From Glandiceps talaboti (lineage: Eukaryota; Hemichordata; Enteropneusta; Spengelidae): a stretch of DNA of 64,000 bases. This document shows positions 47,301 through 56,569 of the stretch, one piece after another. Made by a program: the position numbers and the translations under genes. Every line of letters starts with the position of its first letter. Position 1 is the stretch's first letter. Location: positions 7,501 to 71,500 of the forward strand of contig NC_135569.1 in NCBI RefSeq assembly GCF_964340395.1, in the 5' to 3' direction. The notes under the pieces are model-generated. The model was not told the origin of the DNA, did not search any database, and saw nothing but the letters and a program-made list of their open reading frames with translations.

Positions 47301-50300
47301 TACTAACTAAGAAATTCATTCAGAATGTGTTCGGTAACGAATTTAAAGATAAGACTACCGGAGAGACCGCGTTCAATAACGCCGCTACGTCAAGTGAAAA
47401 TTCGTCTATTTGTATTTATTTAATATATAGTTCGGAGTTAAATACAGATTTACTAGGTAAATATTCAGACTACTATACACTTGTCTGTCAATACCCAATA
47501 CACTAGTACTATTCTTGCAGTAACGAAAAATAACAAAAGATATTTATTACCTAAACAGCGCATGTGCCAAATTGGTGGCATCCAACGGCCATTAAGACAC
47601 TCGGATACTTCGGGTCCATCTTTCATAAAACCAGGAGGGCACCGAATAGATAGAAAGGTGTGTTCGTCGAACATTGTTTGACCCTGGTCCCCTTGGATTT
47701 CTAGATTGGCCATCCATGGTGCTATGGGTTTCCTACATCCGAAATGTTCTGGTTCTGGGACTGAAATATGATCAAAATTACATTACTTTGTGAATAGAAA
47801 AGAAAATGTTATTATCGTATCAAGCGCAAGCCAAGTTGTAGGCTTTCGAACAGAAAATACGGATACCCTGGCAATTTTGACAAAACTCGTTACTACTAGT
47901 ACGCCATTGGTTCTGTGGTGCTCAAAATATAAGACAAATTTCTCAAATCGGAACAATTTTCCTCAATATTTCTTAAACTACGTTTGCGCATGTATAAATG
48001 TATTATTCTCCAATATTTTTCTTTAGTCAGTTTGTTTGTTTTGCTCTTAGCTGAATGAAGAAAATTATTGGGAATAATATGTAATTACCCTGTACGTCAC
48101 ATGTTAATAGGACTTGTTTTTACGTCAGCTAACGTAATTGCCATTGTAACAAGTTCACAAAAAACCCAGCAAAACCCTGATTTTGGAATTAAAATAAAAA
48201 TATTACCATGCAATGTTTTACCCTCGCCTATGATAGTTGAGGTCTACAGCTCTCGAAATGAACGTTATCAAAGAAGATTAAAGAAATCGCGATCACTTTT
48301 ATGTATTATTGTACTATCAGGCTGGCCAGCAACACGATTCGGGAAATTCAAATGTTATACTGTCTTGTCTTCTCTCAAACATTGTGTTTCTGGACGTTAT
48401 GTAAGTTTGGAGTCCTATTTTATTTGCCTCCTTAATTCTTCTTTACTTTTGACCACATTCTCCCTGAAGCTTGGGTTTGTTGTGCAACGAGTGACGAGTG
48501 ATATGACCTCTCACCCTTTTACAGTAATTTGGTATTGACACATGCGCTTCTCGCGTTAAAGAGCCCGAATTCAAGTAAACACATCGAAATAGAGTGTGTG
48601 AATCTCTTCTAGAATAATAAATAGTATATAATATATACAGATAATATCATGAACTGATACTTTTAATTTTGGTTTTAGGTCGTTATGTCATTTCTTAAAT
48701 ACGTCTAAGAAATGTTGACCGACGAGATGTGAATTCATTTACTCAGGTGAAAAGAGTAGATCGACAGATCATTTGCATAGGTATGGCCAAATGCATTATC
48801 GATGTTCAGCCTTGCGGCGTTTATATTTAACAGTAAGTTATTATCTTAACGACAATGGAAAATGTCAAATGGTATCATTGAAATTGGGAGTCCAGGAGTG
48901 CTTTTGAAATAAGTTGTGGGGTTCTTTAAATACATTACGTTTTAGTCATTTCTGAATTTAAAAAGTATTTTAAGTTGAAAAGAAATCAAGACGAGATGCC
49001 CAGAACAAACAAGACATCCAAAGTGAATCAAATTGCCTTCATTGGAACCGGTATGAGACTGACAGTAGTTTATATTTATTGGTATTTTGTTAGCAGAGAT
49101 ATATCTCTTGATCATAGTGTTATTTGTGGTTAGCACATTTAGTAAGACAATGGCTTTAGCACGGGTAATACAAGTACATGTAATCATTTTCCATTTTGAC
49201 TATAGGCTTGATGAAATATAACATTTCTCTTACCTGGAATTTCATCTTTCATTGTTGTGACTTCCATGCCAGGTCTTCCTCCACTAATCGAAGTGATTTC
49301 CATGTCTGGTTTATCTGTCTTTTCCCCCATCATGGTAGTAGCTTCAATATCCGGTCTTTCACCCCTAGTGACTTCCATGTCTGGCCTACCTCCCCTCACG
49401 GTAGTAGTTTCAATATCCGGTCTTTCACCCCTAGTGACTTCCATGTCTGGTCTACCTCCCCTCACGGTAGTAGTTTCAATATCCGGTCTTTCACCCCTAG
49501 TGACTTCCATGTCTGGTCTACCTCCCCTCACGGTAGTAGTTTCAATCTCCGGTCTTTCACCCCTAGTGACTTCCATGTCTGGTCTACCTCCCCTCACGGT
49601 AGTAGTTTCAATATCCGGTCTTTCACCCCTAGTGACTTCCATGTCTGGTCTACCTCCCCTCACGGTAGTAGTTTCAATCTCCGGTCTTTCACCCCTAGTG
49701 ACTTCCATGTCTGGTCTACCTCCCCTCACGGTAGTAGTTTCAATCTCCGGTCTTTCACCCCTAGTGACTTCCATGTCTGGTCTACCTCCCCTCACGGTAG
49801 TAGCTTCAATATCCGGTCTTTCACCCCTAGTGACTTCCATGTCTGGTCTACCTCCCCTCACGGTAGTAGTTTCAATATCCGGTCTTTCACCCCTAATGAC
49901 TTCCATGTCTGGTCTACCTCCCCTCACGGTAGTAGCTTCAATATCCGGTCTTTCACCCCTAGTGACTTCCATGTCTGGTCTACCTCCCCTCACGGTAGTA
50001 GCTTCAATATCCGGTCTTTCACCCCTAGTGACTTCCATGTCTGGTCTACCTCCCCTCACGGTAGTAGCTTCAATATCCGGTCTTTCACCCCTAGTGACTT
50101 CCATGTCTGGTCTACCTCCCCTCACGGTAGTAGTTTCAATCTCCGGTCTTTCACCCCTAGTGACTTCCATGTCTGGTCTACCTCCCCTCACGGTAGTAGT
50201 TTCAATCTCCGGTCTTTCACCTCTAGTGACTTCCCGGTCTGGTCTACCGCCCCTCGTGGTCGAAGGTTCAGTCTCTGGTCTCTTATTTATCACTGTAGTG

Positions 50301-51408
50301 AATTCAATTTCTTCAACATCACCATTTCCTGTTACATCAAGGAAGGGGATCTCAACGGTGCCCTCAGCCTTGAAATCAGCTTGGGCTACAGATGAAACAC
50401 AATAAGACATGCACATTCACTAGAAAAATCGCCAATTATATCCTATCAATCTAGGACTTGTGTTCTTTTTTAGATTTTAATGTTGGGGGGAGTTTGTTTG
50501 ATACTAGTAATGAGACAACAGAGTACGTTTTACGTAACCGTAGCTACTGCACAAATAATGTTTGACAATTCATAAAGCGCACTTTTTGTATATCGCCTGT
50601 TTAAGAAGTGAAGTCATCATGAAGAAGGGGTTTAATAGTACCACTAAATGCTACCATTTTAGTTTTAATGTCAGTTTTAGTTTTAAAACAAATAAAATTA
50701 TATCTGTCGTCTACAAGATGACATGTACGTGGGTATCGACTGTTTTTTTGTGGTACATACATCGAACCAACGGTTAGCACAAACATGATCATTTTCAATT
50801 GTTCTCTTGCTGGTAGCTATAAATAATGCGAATACGAAGTGAACGAGTTATTACGTACTGTCTAATCATCTTAGGGTTTTTTAACGCGAGTTGGAAAGGA
50901 GAACCTTTTAGAACAGGCAAACTACGTATTATGTTAAAAAGTTCTATTTTTCCACTTCTCAGAAACATTTAAGGTTTTGGTTTACTTAAAAAACATGGGT
51001 TCAAGTTAGATCGTGTGTCAATATTAATATCGACGCGAAAATCGTAAAATAGAGCGGTGTCTTTTTTACAAGGCAGCCATTTTGGCCTTGGGTGATATTC
51101 TCAATTTGAAATTATTTTGAGAAAGTAAGACATTCCGCTTTTCTCACATGCAGCGATTTCCTTACAAAATATACCTCTGTGACTTGACGACATGTTTTAC
51201 AGCCAAACAATGCATTTGAATTAACCACTATCGCTAAAAAAAACTTTTCTACTTGTAGGTTAGAGGAGGTGTCCGTATATTGATTTGTTCTTGAATTTAC
51301 ACGTAAAAATTGATCTACACTAAGTAGAAAGACTCGCTTACCATCGGCGCTGAAAGTAAATGCGAAGAAACAGATCAAGAAAACGGAGACAGTATTTCCG
51401 ATGGCCAT
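32186..51408 (-). CDS. Large mucin-like transmembrane protein with sushi and SEA domains (18 coding exons)
   Basis: Eighteen exons with consensus splice sites join without a phase break: 51342-51408, 49234-50385, 47551-47760, 45000-45176, 44572-44742, 43917-44087, 43288-43458, 41428-42957, 40346-40674, 40083-40150, 38812-38969, 37554-38461, 37152-37219, 36369-36526, 35011-35073, 33272-33600, 32586-32705 and 32186-32308. The product is about 1,990 residues: signal peptide (1-20), fourteen 22-residue repeats (~70-385), five sushi domains (407-706), about 45 octapeptides (~745-1105), sushi 6 (~1150-1215), SEA 1 (~1270-1400), Thr-rich mucin stretch (~1402-1640), SEA 2 (~1645-1778), transmembrane helix (~1806-1829) and a ~160-residue tail. 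Both SEA domains keep the GSV self-cleavage motif of membrane mucins. The likely role is a surface glycoprotein in adhesion, barrier or recognition. I know no named orthologue. The single-gene model rests on phases and splice sites only. Confidence 0.78.
32586..32705 (-). CDS. Large gene exon 17: cytoplasmic tail
   Basis: The exon is 120 nt, phase 0-0. It reads SSSMPPTDYDGIVRGQF, TRPYIATGDE. The acceptor is tgtttcgtag, the donor gtaagc. Confidence 0.65.
33272..33600 (-). CDS. Large gene exon 16: transmembrane helix and start of cytoplasmic tail
   Basis: The acceptor is ttctctgcag. A helix VVLMAIVLGAVLVVLVIALA is followed by the stop-transfer sequence CNRKRQRPTKRHRDD, giving an N-out, C-in topology. 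The tail is rich in Arg, His and Ser. Phase is 1-0, donor gtgagt. Confidence 0.85.
33808..33915. repeat. (GT)n and (GTAC/TATG)n microsatellites
   Basis: About 28 GT units, then gtacgtacgtatgtatg. They lie in the intron between exons 15 and 16. Confidence 0.95.
33912..34580 (-). mobile_element. 5'-truncated LINE (CR1/L2/jockey-like), 3' end
   Basis: On the minus strand the frame reads LIRRSFIYLDKESLKRLF, LVRPHLEYANVVWSP and LIENVLRRATKLIGG, then in a shifted frame RLDIPSMSYRRMRGDMIEV, FFPNRISNAWNKLP. This is the classic C-terminus of a LINE reverse transcriptase. A short 3' region with a small hairpin (ggcttttagcc) ends in gtacataatatgatgatgat, like L2/CR1 tails. A stop and a frame change show it is dead. 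It lies in the intron between exons 15 and 16, same strand as the host gene. Confidence 0.85.
34584..34804. repeat. (TATG)n-(CA)n microsatellite
   Basis: About 35 imperfect TATG units followed by about 30 CA units. Confidence 0.97.
35011..35073 (-). CDS. Large gene exon 15: juxtamembrane Ser/Thr segment
   Basis: The exon is 63 nt, phase 1-1. It reads VVTSTMPTDHLSTISSYSD, a short hydroxyl-rich spacer between SEA 2 and the membrane. The acceptor is tgttccttcag, the donor gtaagt. Support is only splice sites and phase. Confidence 0.6.
36369..36526 (-). CDS. Large gene exon 14: C-terminal part of SEA domain 2
   Basis: The exon is 158 nt, phase 2-1. It reads FTKGSVEITYDVVV across the joint, again with the GSV cleavage motif, then QEAFIEGMNKTAVFEEMVI. 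The acceptor is tcataaacag, the donor gtaagt. Confidence 0.85.
37015..37068. repeat. (TATG)n microsatellite
   Basis: About ten TATG units in the intron between exons 13 and 14. Confidence 0.95.
37152..37219 (-). CDS. Large gene exon 13: middle of SEA domain 2
   Basis: The exon is 68 nt, phase 0-2. It reads LADVFNSTELANYFDCINV and aligns residue for residue with exon 10. The acceptor is atcttacag, the donor gtaagt. Confidence 0.8.
37554..38461 (-). CDS. Large gene exon 12: Thr-rich mucin stretch and start of SEA domain 2
   Basis: The acceptor is attcaccgcag. About 235 residues dominated by TT pairs (ETTKPTTAP and the like) are typical O-glycosylation territory. Then come TYRPTCPP and the SEA strands FRSTLIIEVGIEW and helix ETAAMFSAM. 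Phase is 1-0, donor gtaagt. The GT-rich frame that runs upstream past the acceptor is microsatellite. Confidence 0.87.
38568..38796. repeat. (CA)n/(CAAA)n/(CATA)n compound microsatellite
   Basis: It fills most of the intron between exons 11 and 12 and stops about 15 bp from the donor of exon 11. Confidence 0.97.
38812..38969 (-). CDS. Large gene exon 11: C-terminal part of SEA domain 1
   Basis: The exon is 158 nt, phase 2-1. It opens FRQGSVEIDYKIVL across the joint, the SEA self-cleavage strand (cut between G and S in MUC1-type mucins). It goes on to VAFFEGLNNTDVLEDVEI. The acceptor is ctctttag, the donor gtaagt. Confidence 0.85.
38996..39220. repeat. Perfect 45-bp minisatellite, five copies
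   Basis: Five copies of a unit containing cacggcctaacgataatctc and ending aaatgacgt show no difference I can see. It lies in the intron between exons 10 and 11, 26 bp from the exon 11 boundary. Confidence 0.97.
40083..40150 (-). CDS. Large gene exon 10: middle of SEA domain 1
   Basis: The exon is 68 nt, phase 0-2. It reads LAAIFNASSLSNDFDCIDV and ends in SF before the GSV site. The acceptor is cactttcag, the donor gtaagt. Exon 13 has the same length and phase. Confidence 0.8.
40346..40674 (-). CDS. Large gene exon 9: linker and N-terminal part of SEA domain 1
   Basis: The acceptor is cctctgtag. A Thr/Pro linker (ITTPPVPTCPP) leads to the first SEA strands (FSSTLVIETGYSW) and helix (EAAAEFSYK). 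Phase is 1-0, donor gtaaga. Confidence 0.82.
41428..42957 (-). CDS. Large gene exon 8: ~45 octapeptide repeats and sushi domain 6
   Basis: The acceptor is ttgtcttacag. After about 38 ordinary residues, some 45 copies of an 8-residue unit follow (G-E-G-S/N-G-Q-Q-P, 24 bp), with variants GRQP, GQLP, GEQS and DEGS. The array is Gly/Gln/Pro/Glu-rich and likely an extended, flexible stalk. A Cys-containing linker and a sushi domain (FDCEPGFFLVG, LRCHNQRWSGEVPYC) close the exon. The donor is gtaagt, phase 1. Confidence 0.85.
43141..43198. repeat. (CAGA)n microsatellite
   Basis: About 14 CAGA units in the intron between exons 7 and 8. Confidence 0.95.
43288..43458 (-). CDS. Large gene exon 7: sushi domain 5
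   Basis: The exon is 171 nt, phase 1-1. It reads AHCRDPGVPVHGMQIG, VEFKCRYGYQLYG, MKCINGTW and PTCIG. Confidence 0.9.
43917..44087 (-). CDS. Large gene exon 6: sushi domain 4
   Basis: The exon is 171 nt, phase 1-1. It reads AHCVNPGFPKNGMQVG, VEFRCRQGYELYG, TRCVNGKW and PTCLG. It is clearly a sister of exons 5 and 7 by exon duplication. Confidence 0.9.
44244..44425. repeat. (TTAC)n-(CA)n-(CAAATA)n microsatellite
   Basis: A compound repeat in the intron between exons 5 and 6. Confidence 0.95.
44572..44742 (-). CDS. Large gene exon 5: sushi domain 3
   Basis: The exon is 171 nt, phase 1-1. It reads AHCRNPGIPINGHQVG, VKFQCKPGFELFG, IKCVNGHW and PTCRG. The spacing is canonical for complement-type sushi. 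Confidence 0.9.
45000..45176 (-). CDS. Large gene exon 4: sushi-like domain 2
   Basis: The exon is 177 nt, phase 1-1. It reads AGCLVPKKPMNNG, ICLHCNRSY, SNCHNGTWYPP and MECVG. There are five cysteines, one more than usual (CLHC), so one may be unpaired or bond elsewhere. The acceptor is ttctgctag, the donor gtatgt. Confidence 0.8.
45177..47550. other. Intron between exons 3 and 4 of the large gene
   Basis: It contains an (AG)n tract at 45688-45711 and otherwise unremarkable AT-rich sequence. I found no further sushi exon or gene. Confidence 0.5.
47551..47760 (-). CDS. Large gene exon 3: sushi domain 1
   Basis: The exon is 210 nt, phase 1-1. Four cysteines with the sushi spacing are seen: FGCRKPI, IRCPPGF, SECLNGRW and HMRC. 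The acceptor is catatttcag, the donor gtaata. Confidence 0.85.
47761..49233. other. Intron between exons 2 and 3 of the large gene
   Basis: A plus-strand frame of 156 codons (48068-48538) is present, but it has no recognisable domain and no neighbours in phase. I regard it as chance. Confidence 0.5.
49234..50385 (-). CDS. Large gene exon 2: fourteen 22-residue repeats
   Basis: The acceptor is ttcatctgtag. After an acidic start (VEIPFLDVTGNGDVEEIEF) come 14 copies of a 66-bp unit reading EVTRGERP(D/E)IE(T/A)TTVRGGRPDM. The repeats are rich in Arg, Glu and Thr and contain two RG motifs each. The donor is gtaaga, phase 1. The unit has no stop in three frames, so long open frames also run on the plus strand. 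Codon phase, splice sites and the flanking exons favour the minus frame given here. Confidence 0.8.
51342..51408 (-). CDS. Large gene exon 1: signal peptide
   Basis: MAIGNTVSVFLICFFAFTFS is a standard signal peptide. The ATG has an excellent Kozak context (ccaccATGg). The donor is gtaagc, phase 1. No TATA box is seen upstream. Confidence 0.8.
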
Positions 51409-51809
51409 GGTGGTCGCACACTGCTTCGACTTGTTGAGTGTAAAGCAGTAGAAAGTTTCTCCTATTCGCACCACTACCCTTGCCTGCCCAGATGCCTTGT
51501 GCTTTCAGCCGCTGACCGAGAATAGGTCCAGGTACGTACCAAACACCCGTGTGTTTGTGGGTGCCAAATGGTCACGCCCTGAAAGATAACGGAGATGTCA
51601 CCATTGATTTTGCCGTTGTTACATAATCAAACCGATGACAGTGTGTACCAGGAGGTGAAAGTGTGCTCGAGTTAATGCCCTTTGTCTCTCTACATTGACA
51701 TAAGGCAATGTAAACAATAGAACACAAACAGGCTCTTTTAGCACTTTCTCTCAACCTCAGTCTGAATTCAGCGTCCTAGTATCTATCTGTATTCTTTGAC
51801 GTTCACACA

Positions 51810-52211
51810 TTCTTTAGAATAGACTCTCTCACAGTCCTCGGAACTTCGCTTTACTAAAATCGACGCTAAATGAATTATTTTGTATGTACCGATACCATCT
51901 ACATAACGTACTCCATCGTACTCGAACAACCTTGTACTGTGCGCCCTCATCGACCACATAGAGATATATGTTCGTTGACGTGTGACTGCGACGCTCCGTG
52001 TTATCGCGAAGTCCGAGCTTCGCGATAACACGGAGCGTCGCAGTCACACGTCAACGAATGGTTATCTCTATCATGGTCGATGAGGGCGCACAGTACAAGG
52101 ATATTCGAGTACGGTTAATTAGCTGGCATCGGTACATACAAAATAATTCGTTTAGCTTTAATTTTAGTAAAGCGAAGCTCCGAGGGCTGTAAGAGAGTCT
52201 ATCTTTAGAAT
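51810..52211. repeat. Foldback inverted repeat with ~200-bp arms
   Basis: The arms 51810-52011 and 52018-52211 are reverse complements with roughly 10-15% differences. The six-base loop tccgag lies within ttatcgcgaag-tccgag-cttcgcgataa. It sits about 400 bp upstream of the ATG of the large gene. It may be a foldback mobile element or an inverted duplication. No transposase and no clear target duplication are seen. Confidence 0.85.
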
Positions 52212-52565
52212 TGCAATGAAAAGCTGGGGATTTTGTGGTCGAAATCAAAGGAACTATTTTTTTTAGTTTTTTGGAGCATTAGCTTACACTCGATGAAGGC
52301 CAATTACAATGTACACAAGTCGTCCGTACGTTAACAATTTATCACAAGACGAGTACTACTGTGATACGACTTTCTAATTGGTCCATTGCTTATGAGGATA
52401 TTTTAACATTTTAAAAAAATACTCCCAGACCGAATTCAAAATTAGTTTAGCGTCAGTGTGGTTCTTTGGGGGAACCGTGAGTGAGATTTGATTATTATAC
52501 AAATAAAGGCATTGAACTACTCCTCGGCAAATAAGGAATTGACATATACATAACTTCACATTTTT

Positions 52566-52770
52566 CTTATTTATTTGTAAAACTCTTCCAATCTGTAATG
52601 ACTGTGCATCTGATGAGAAGAAACCAATAACACACAGAAACTATCTGGAAAAATAAACGGGAAGCATAACTTTCTGAACTAGACACTCACATATGATATA
52701 TATATAATTAAAGAAATCGACCTACCCATCTATTCTAAAATTGAACGTAATAGGAACCACACAATATTGT
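52566..52770. repeat. Dispersed repeat, second copy of 14560-14765
   Basis: See the entry at 14560 for the shared words. This copy carries an extra ATATAT-rich insert and ends 80 bp before an inverted-repeat transposon. Confidence 0.7.
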
Positions 52771-52847
52771 TGTTAGGCCTAATTCACCAATTTTTAAAAC
52801 GATGTAACATCTGTAAGAAGATCTACTAGTTACCCGTTTCATGTTTA

Positions 52848-53938
52848 TTGGACCAGGCATTTTAACTGACCGGCGGGGAGCGGTGTTCTTGATGGGGGGG
52901 GGGGGGTCATTTTGAAAAACATCACTTGAAGTGAGGGGGTCATTTCGGAAAATATAACTTAAAGTGTGAGTCGCTTTGGAAAACGACAAAGTAAGTGTCA
53001 TTTTGTGCCGTGAAACGACTCTGAACAACACCAGTCCTGTGATTTTTCAATATTTTATACAATTACCCTCCCATCTGTAATTTCCGCATAATGTGACTCA
53101 TGCAATATTTCTCGAATAAGAAATTCAAACATTTACTATTAGGGTGATGGCTAGTTGTGTATTAGGTTAGAGATAGGGCAAGCTTTCATTTTAATTTATT
53201 TCAAAACTGGCACCAGGTATAATTGGTGACAGTTCTAATATAACTGGTGATTGAATTGGCCAATTGTCATTCTCGATTTAAAAAACTTATTCTAAATGAA
53301 ATTGTAGAACCATTATGTTATTGGCTACATTTGAATATGTTAACGGATGCCGGCATAAAAGCATTGAAAATAATGTAAAATTGGTATTATAACAGTGCAC
53401 AGAGAGTTGCTTTTGATTCTTCACATTTTTATTCCATCACCTTTACTGCAGTGTATAACACAAACATGTATATGTACCATAGGTAGAATTATCAAAATTG
53501 GTTTATGCGACGTTTTCTGTCAAACTTTTGCTACATTTGTAGCAGACTAATTTTTACAGAAAGAGAATTGCAAGTAATTATAGTCTCCTATGGATTTATG
53601 CTATGTACTGAGATACCCTGACGAAACTAAGTGTTCCATAGTTTTAAAAAATACCAAAAGTAATGTATTCTCTTAATAAATAGAAACATTCAATTATCTT
53701 CATATGGTGTTAACGCTATAGTAAGACCCACAAAATGATATAATGCTAAACGTTTACACGGGTGTGTTAAAAATATACACGGGGGAGCATTTTGGAAAAT
53801 GTGGTCTTTACTGGGAGGGTTACTTTCATGTTTGGCTTTGGTCATCGGAGCTGCGGTATCAGTTTGAGAAACCCATGTTTAACTCGAAAACACCGCCCCC
53901 CCCCCCCATCCCACAGTCACTGAAAATGCCCGGTCCCT
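52848..53938. mobile_element. Inverted-repeat DNA element (~1.1 kb), no coding capacity
   Basis: The left end ggaccaggcattttaactga matches the reverse complement of the right end (ggaccgggcattttcagtga). Both are followed by a G-rich tract and cggtgtt. Inside, tttggaaaa-type words continue the imperfect inverted repeat. It shares the ggacc(g/a)g terminus and C-rich subterminal tract with the elements at 26661 and 60064, but its ends are otherwise different, so it is a related family. Confidence 0.65.
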
Positions 53939-53939
53939 A

Positions 53940-55110
53940 ATACAACGTAATATACCGGTGAAGTCAGACGATCTGTGTATACACAAAACCAAGACGAGGT
54001 AAAAACAGAAAGTAAACCACAGTAGTATTTGTCCTTGGAATTTCTTCTAAAAGTTGTGTAAACAAAAAGTCGATTAAACTTGAATACACACACCACACCT
54101 ACAAATCATTCCTTACATACTTAGTTATTGATTGGTGTTAGCACTACCCGTTAGAGGTCGTACGGTACACGTCAGACTTTTCAATCAGAATATTGAAAGT
54201 ACACTGCTTTTGAATTTCATATAATTTGTCTTGTTTGTTGCTTTCCTTCTGGGTGATGTTATCAAACAAGTCTGATATAAAGCAACTAACTTATAACAAA
54301 ACTATAGAAATGTAATACAAATAATGGAAATTTACATGAAAGAGATAAGGTATTTCAGAGGAGCCTGGATGGCTGTTTGAAAGAAAAACGTTGATGAATC
54401 TTTTAGACAAGAGTGGACCGGAAGCTCAGGATACCGACTGCTGTTCCCCACATAGTATGTGGTTTCATAAGGATAGTGCGGAGTTGAATTTATGGCCAAT
54501 GTCAATACGCAACTTTCAATAGAGTCCAACATTTTAGATACTGTAGTGTAGAGTGTCAACTTAAACTGACATCTCTTCTTTTGTGCAAGTAAAATCAATT
54601 TATGAATTATTTATAGGAATACTGGTTTTTATACTGCGATTTGATGACGCATACTTGATCCCCGGAAATTTCGGGTCGGTTTTTCTAGATCTTACACGGC
54701 AAACACAAACGCAGAAGTGCAAACGTGTTCCTAATTATCGAAGTACAAACAATATTTTCAATTTTGATTGAGAATGAAATAGTGAAGAGACCGTATGATT
54801 TATCTTGGCCTTTTCGCCAGCAAGATTGCTATGCTCGCTGATGCGATCTATTTACGGCCAACATAACACAATATGAAATGTGTGTAAAATGGTGGGTCAA
54901 TATTCAAATTAGATAAGACAAACCATACCGAGAGTTTTAAACTAATTACCAAATATGCAAATAACTAATTAAAACTAATACCTACATCAAAAATATTTTC
55001 AGAACAGATGCGCTTTGGTATCACAAATGTATGTATAAAATAATATATAGTGTGAAGCTTGCACGTGTACTCTGTAGATATAGTCTAATTTCTGTAAAGC
55101 TTTACTTAGC
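53940..55110. other. Gene-free AT-rich stretch
   Basis: No repeat, exon or domain is recognised here. Confidence 0.4.
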
Positions 55111-55223
55111 ACAATTAGTCATTATTATTCTTGGGGTGTTCACCAAAATCTAATAATTTCTTGTTGTTACCATAAGGAAGATGTGTACCAAGTTTCATTA
55201 GTAGATTTTGAGATATCGTGTCC

Positions 55224-55271
<48 letters not shown>

Positions 55272-55289
55272 ATGCGCGCACACACGCAC

Positions 55290-55330
<41 letters not shown>

Positions 55331-55500
55331 CATACATACATACATACATACATACATACATACATACATACATACATACATACATACATACATACATACA
55401 TACATACATACATACATACATACATACATACATACATACATACATACATACATACATACATACATACATACATACATACATACATACGGACACACAGACA
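55224..55500. repeat. (CAGA)n-(CA)n-(CATA)n microsatellite
   Basis: About 11 CAGA units and about 12 CA units, then more than 40 CATA units. The flanking text gtgtaccaagtttcattag and gagatatcgtgtccacagac resembles a dispersed sequence common beside CAGA repeats in marine invertebrate genomes. Confidence 0.97.
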
Positions 55501-55536
55501 ATAGTATAACAATACACTCCCTTAACTTTATGGGAG

Positions 55537-55900
55537 GTAAAAATGTCTTTTTTGTCAAAAATCTACAATTCCAAAACTATTGTACAGATTCGGCTGAATT
55601 TGGTGGGCGCGTTCAAAGATGTGTTTAGATTAAAAAGTATTCATAATATGATGTTATCATCAGTGATATGCAAATTAGGTCGAAAATGTGTCTTTTTTGT
55701 CAAAAATCTATAATTCCAAAACAACTGAGTTTATTCTGATGAAATTTTATGGGATGCATCTGGGGATGAGTTCATGTGTATTCACAATATGATAATCCCA
55801 TGGCGATTATTAAAATTAAGTTTGAAAATGTCAATTTTGGTCAAAACCTTATATCTTGAAAAACTACATGCGGCTGAAACTTGGTGAGGATGTTTCTGCT
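55537..55900. repeat. Three degenerate ~145-bp tandem repeats
   Basis: Copies begin near 55540, 55684 and 55827 with aaaatgt(c)ttttttgtcaaaa, then aattccaaaac or a decayed form, then a ctg(a)aa(t/c)tt(g)gtg segment. Confidence 0.7.
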
Positions 55901-55919
55901 GTTGTTCTTCACAACGTTT

Positions 55920-56569
55920 TAGCACAACTGACTCTTTCAAACATGACCACGCCATTTTCCGTCTACAAAAGAAGACGGTTCGACTTATAACTTTCTGTGA
56001 CTAGCAAGCCCACTTTACCCCCTCTTTAATCAACTCAATAGCCTTGACATCCATAAACTCTGTAAACTTCAAAATTGCATGTTCATCTTTGACCTAAAAC
56101 ACAATCGCTATCTACACACTCTCGACCATTACATTACTAACCTGTTGTCCCATAGCTATCCGATCAGAGCTAAAATCAATGATAACCTTCCAATTCCAAA
56201 ATACACTTGTCAATTAGCCAACACAGTTTTAAGTATGCAGCTATCCAAACTTGGAATTCAATGCCCACAACAGTAAGAAAGACAAACAATAGACAAATAT
56301 TTAAGGCGAAACTAAAACAGTATTTTTTTAGGGGATGCCTACAACTTCCCGACCGTTTTACTTGCCTGTGTAATTTCATTTACGTATGCTTTTTATTTAT
56401 TTCTATTCATTTCATTTGCTACAATACAATACAATACAATACAATACAATACAATACAATACAATGCAATGCAATACAATACAATACAATACAATACAAT
56501 ACAATACAATACAATACAATACAATACAATACAATACAATACAATACAATACAATACAATACAATACAT
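55920..56569 (+). mobile_element. 5'-truncated LINE 3' end with (ACAAT)n tail
   Basis: The plus strand reads FRLQKKTVRLITFCD, then LASPLYPLFNQLNSLDIHK, LCKLQNCMFIFDL, SHSYPIRAKINDNLPIPK and, in another frame, HSFKYAAIQTWNSMPTTVRK, FKAKLKQYFF. This is the usual C-terminus of a jockey/CR1-type reverse transcriptase. At least one stop and one frame change show decay. About 29 ACAAT units follow, which may have grown from the LINE tail. Confidence 0.82.

Noticed and set aside
48068-48538. 156-codon plus-strand frame in an intron of the large gene
   Set aside because: No recognisable domain, ordinary composition for AT-rich chance frames, and no adjoining exon.
49196-50405. Two plus-strand open frames of nearly 400 codons opposite exon 2 of the large gene
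   Set aside because: They result from a 66-bp stop-free repeat. The minus frame alone joins neighbouring exons in phase with splice sites.
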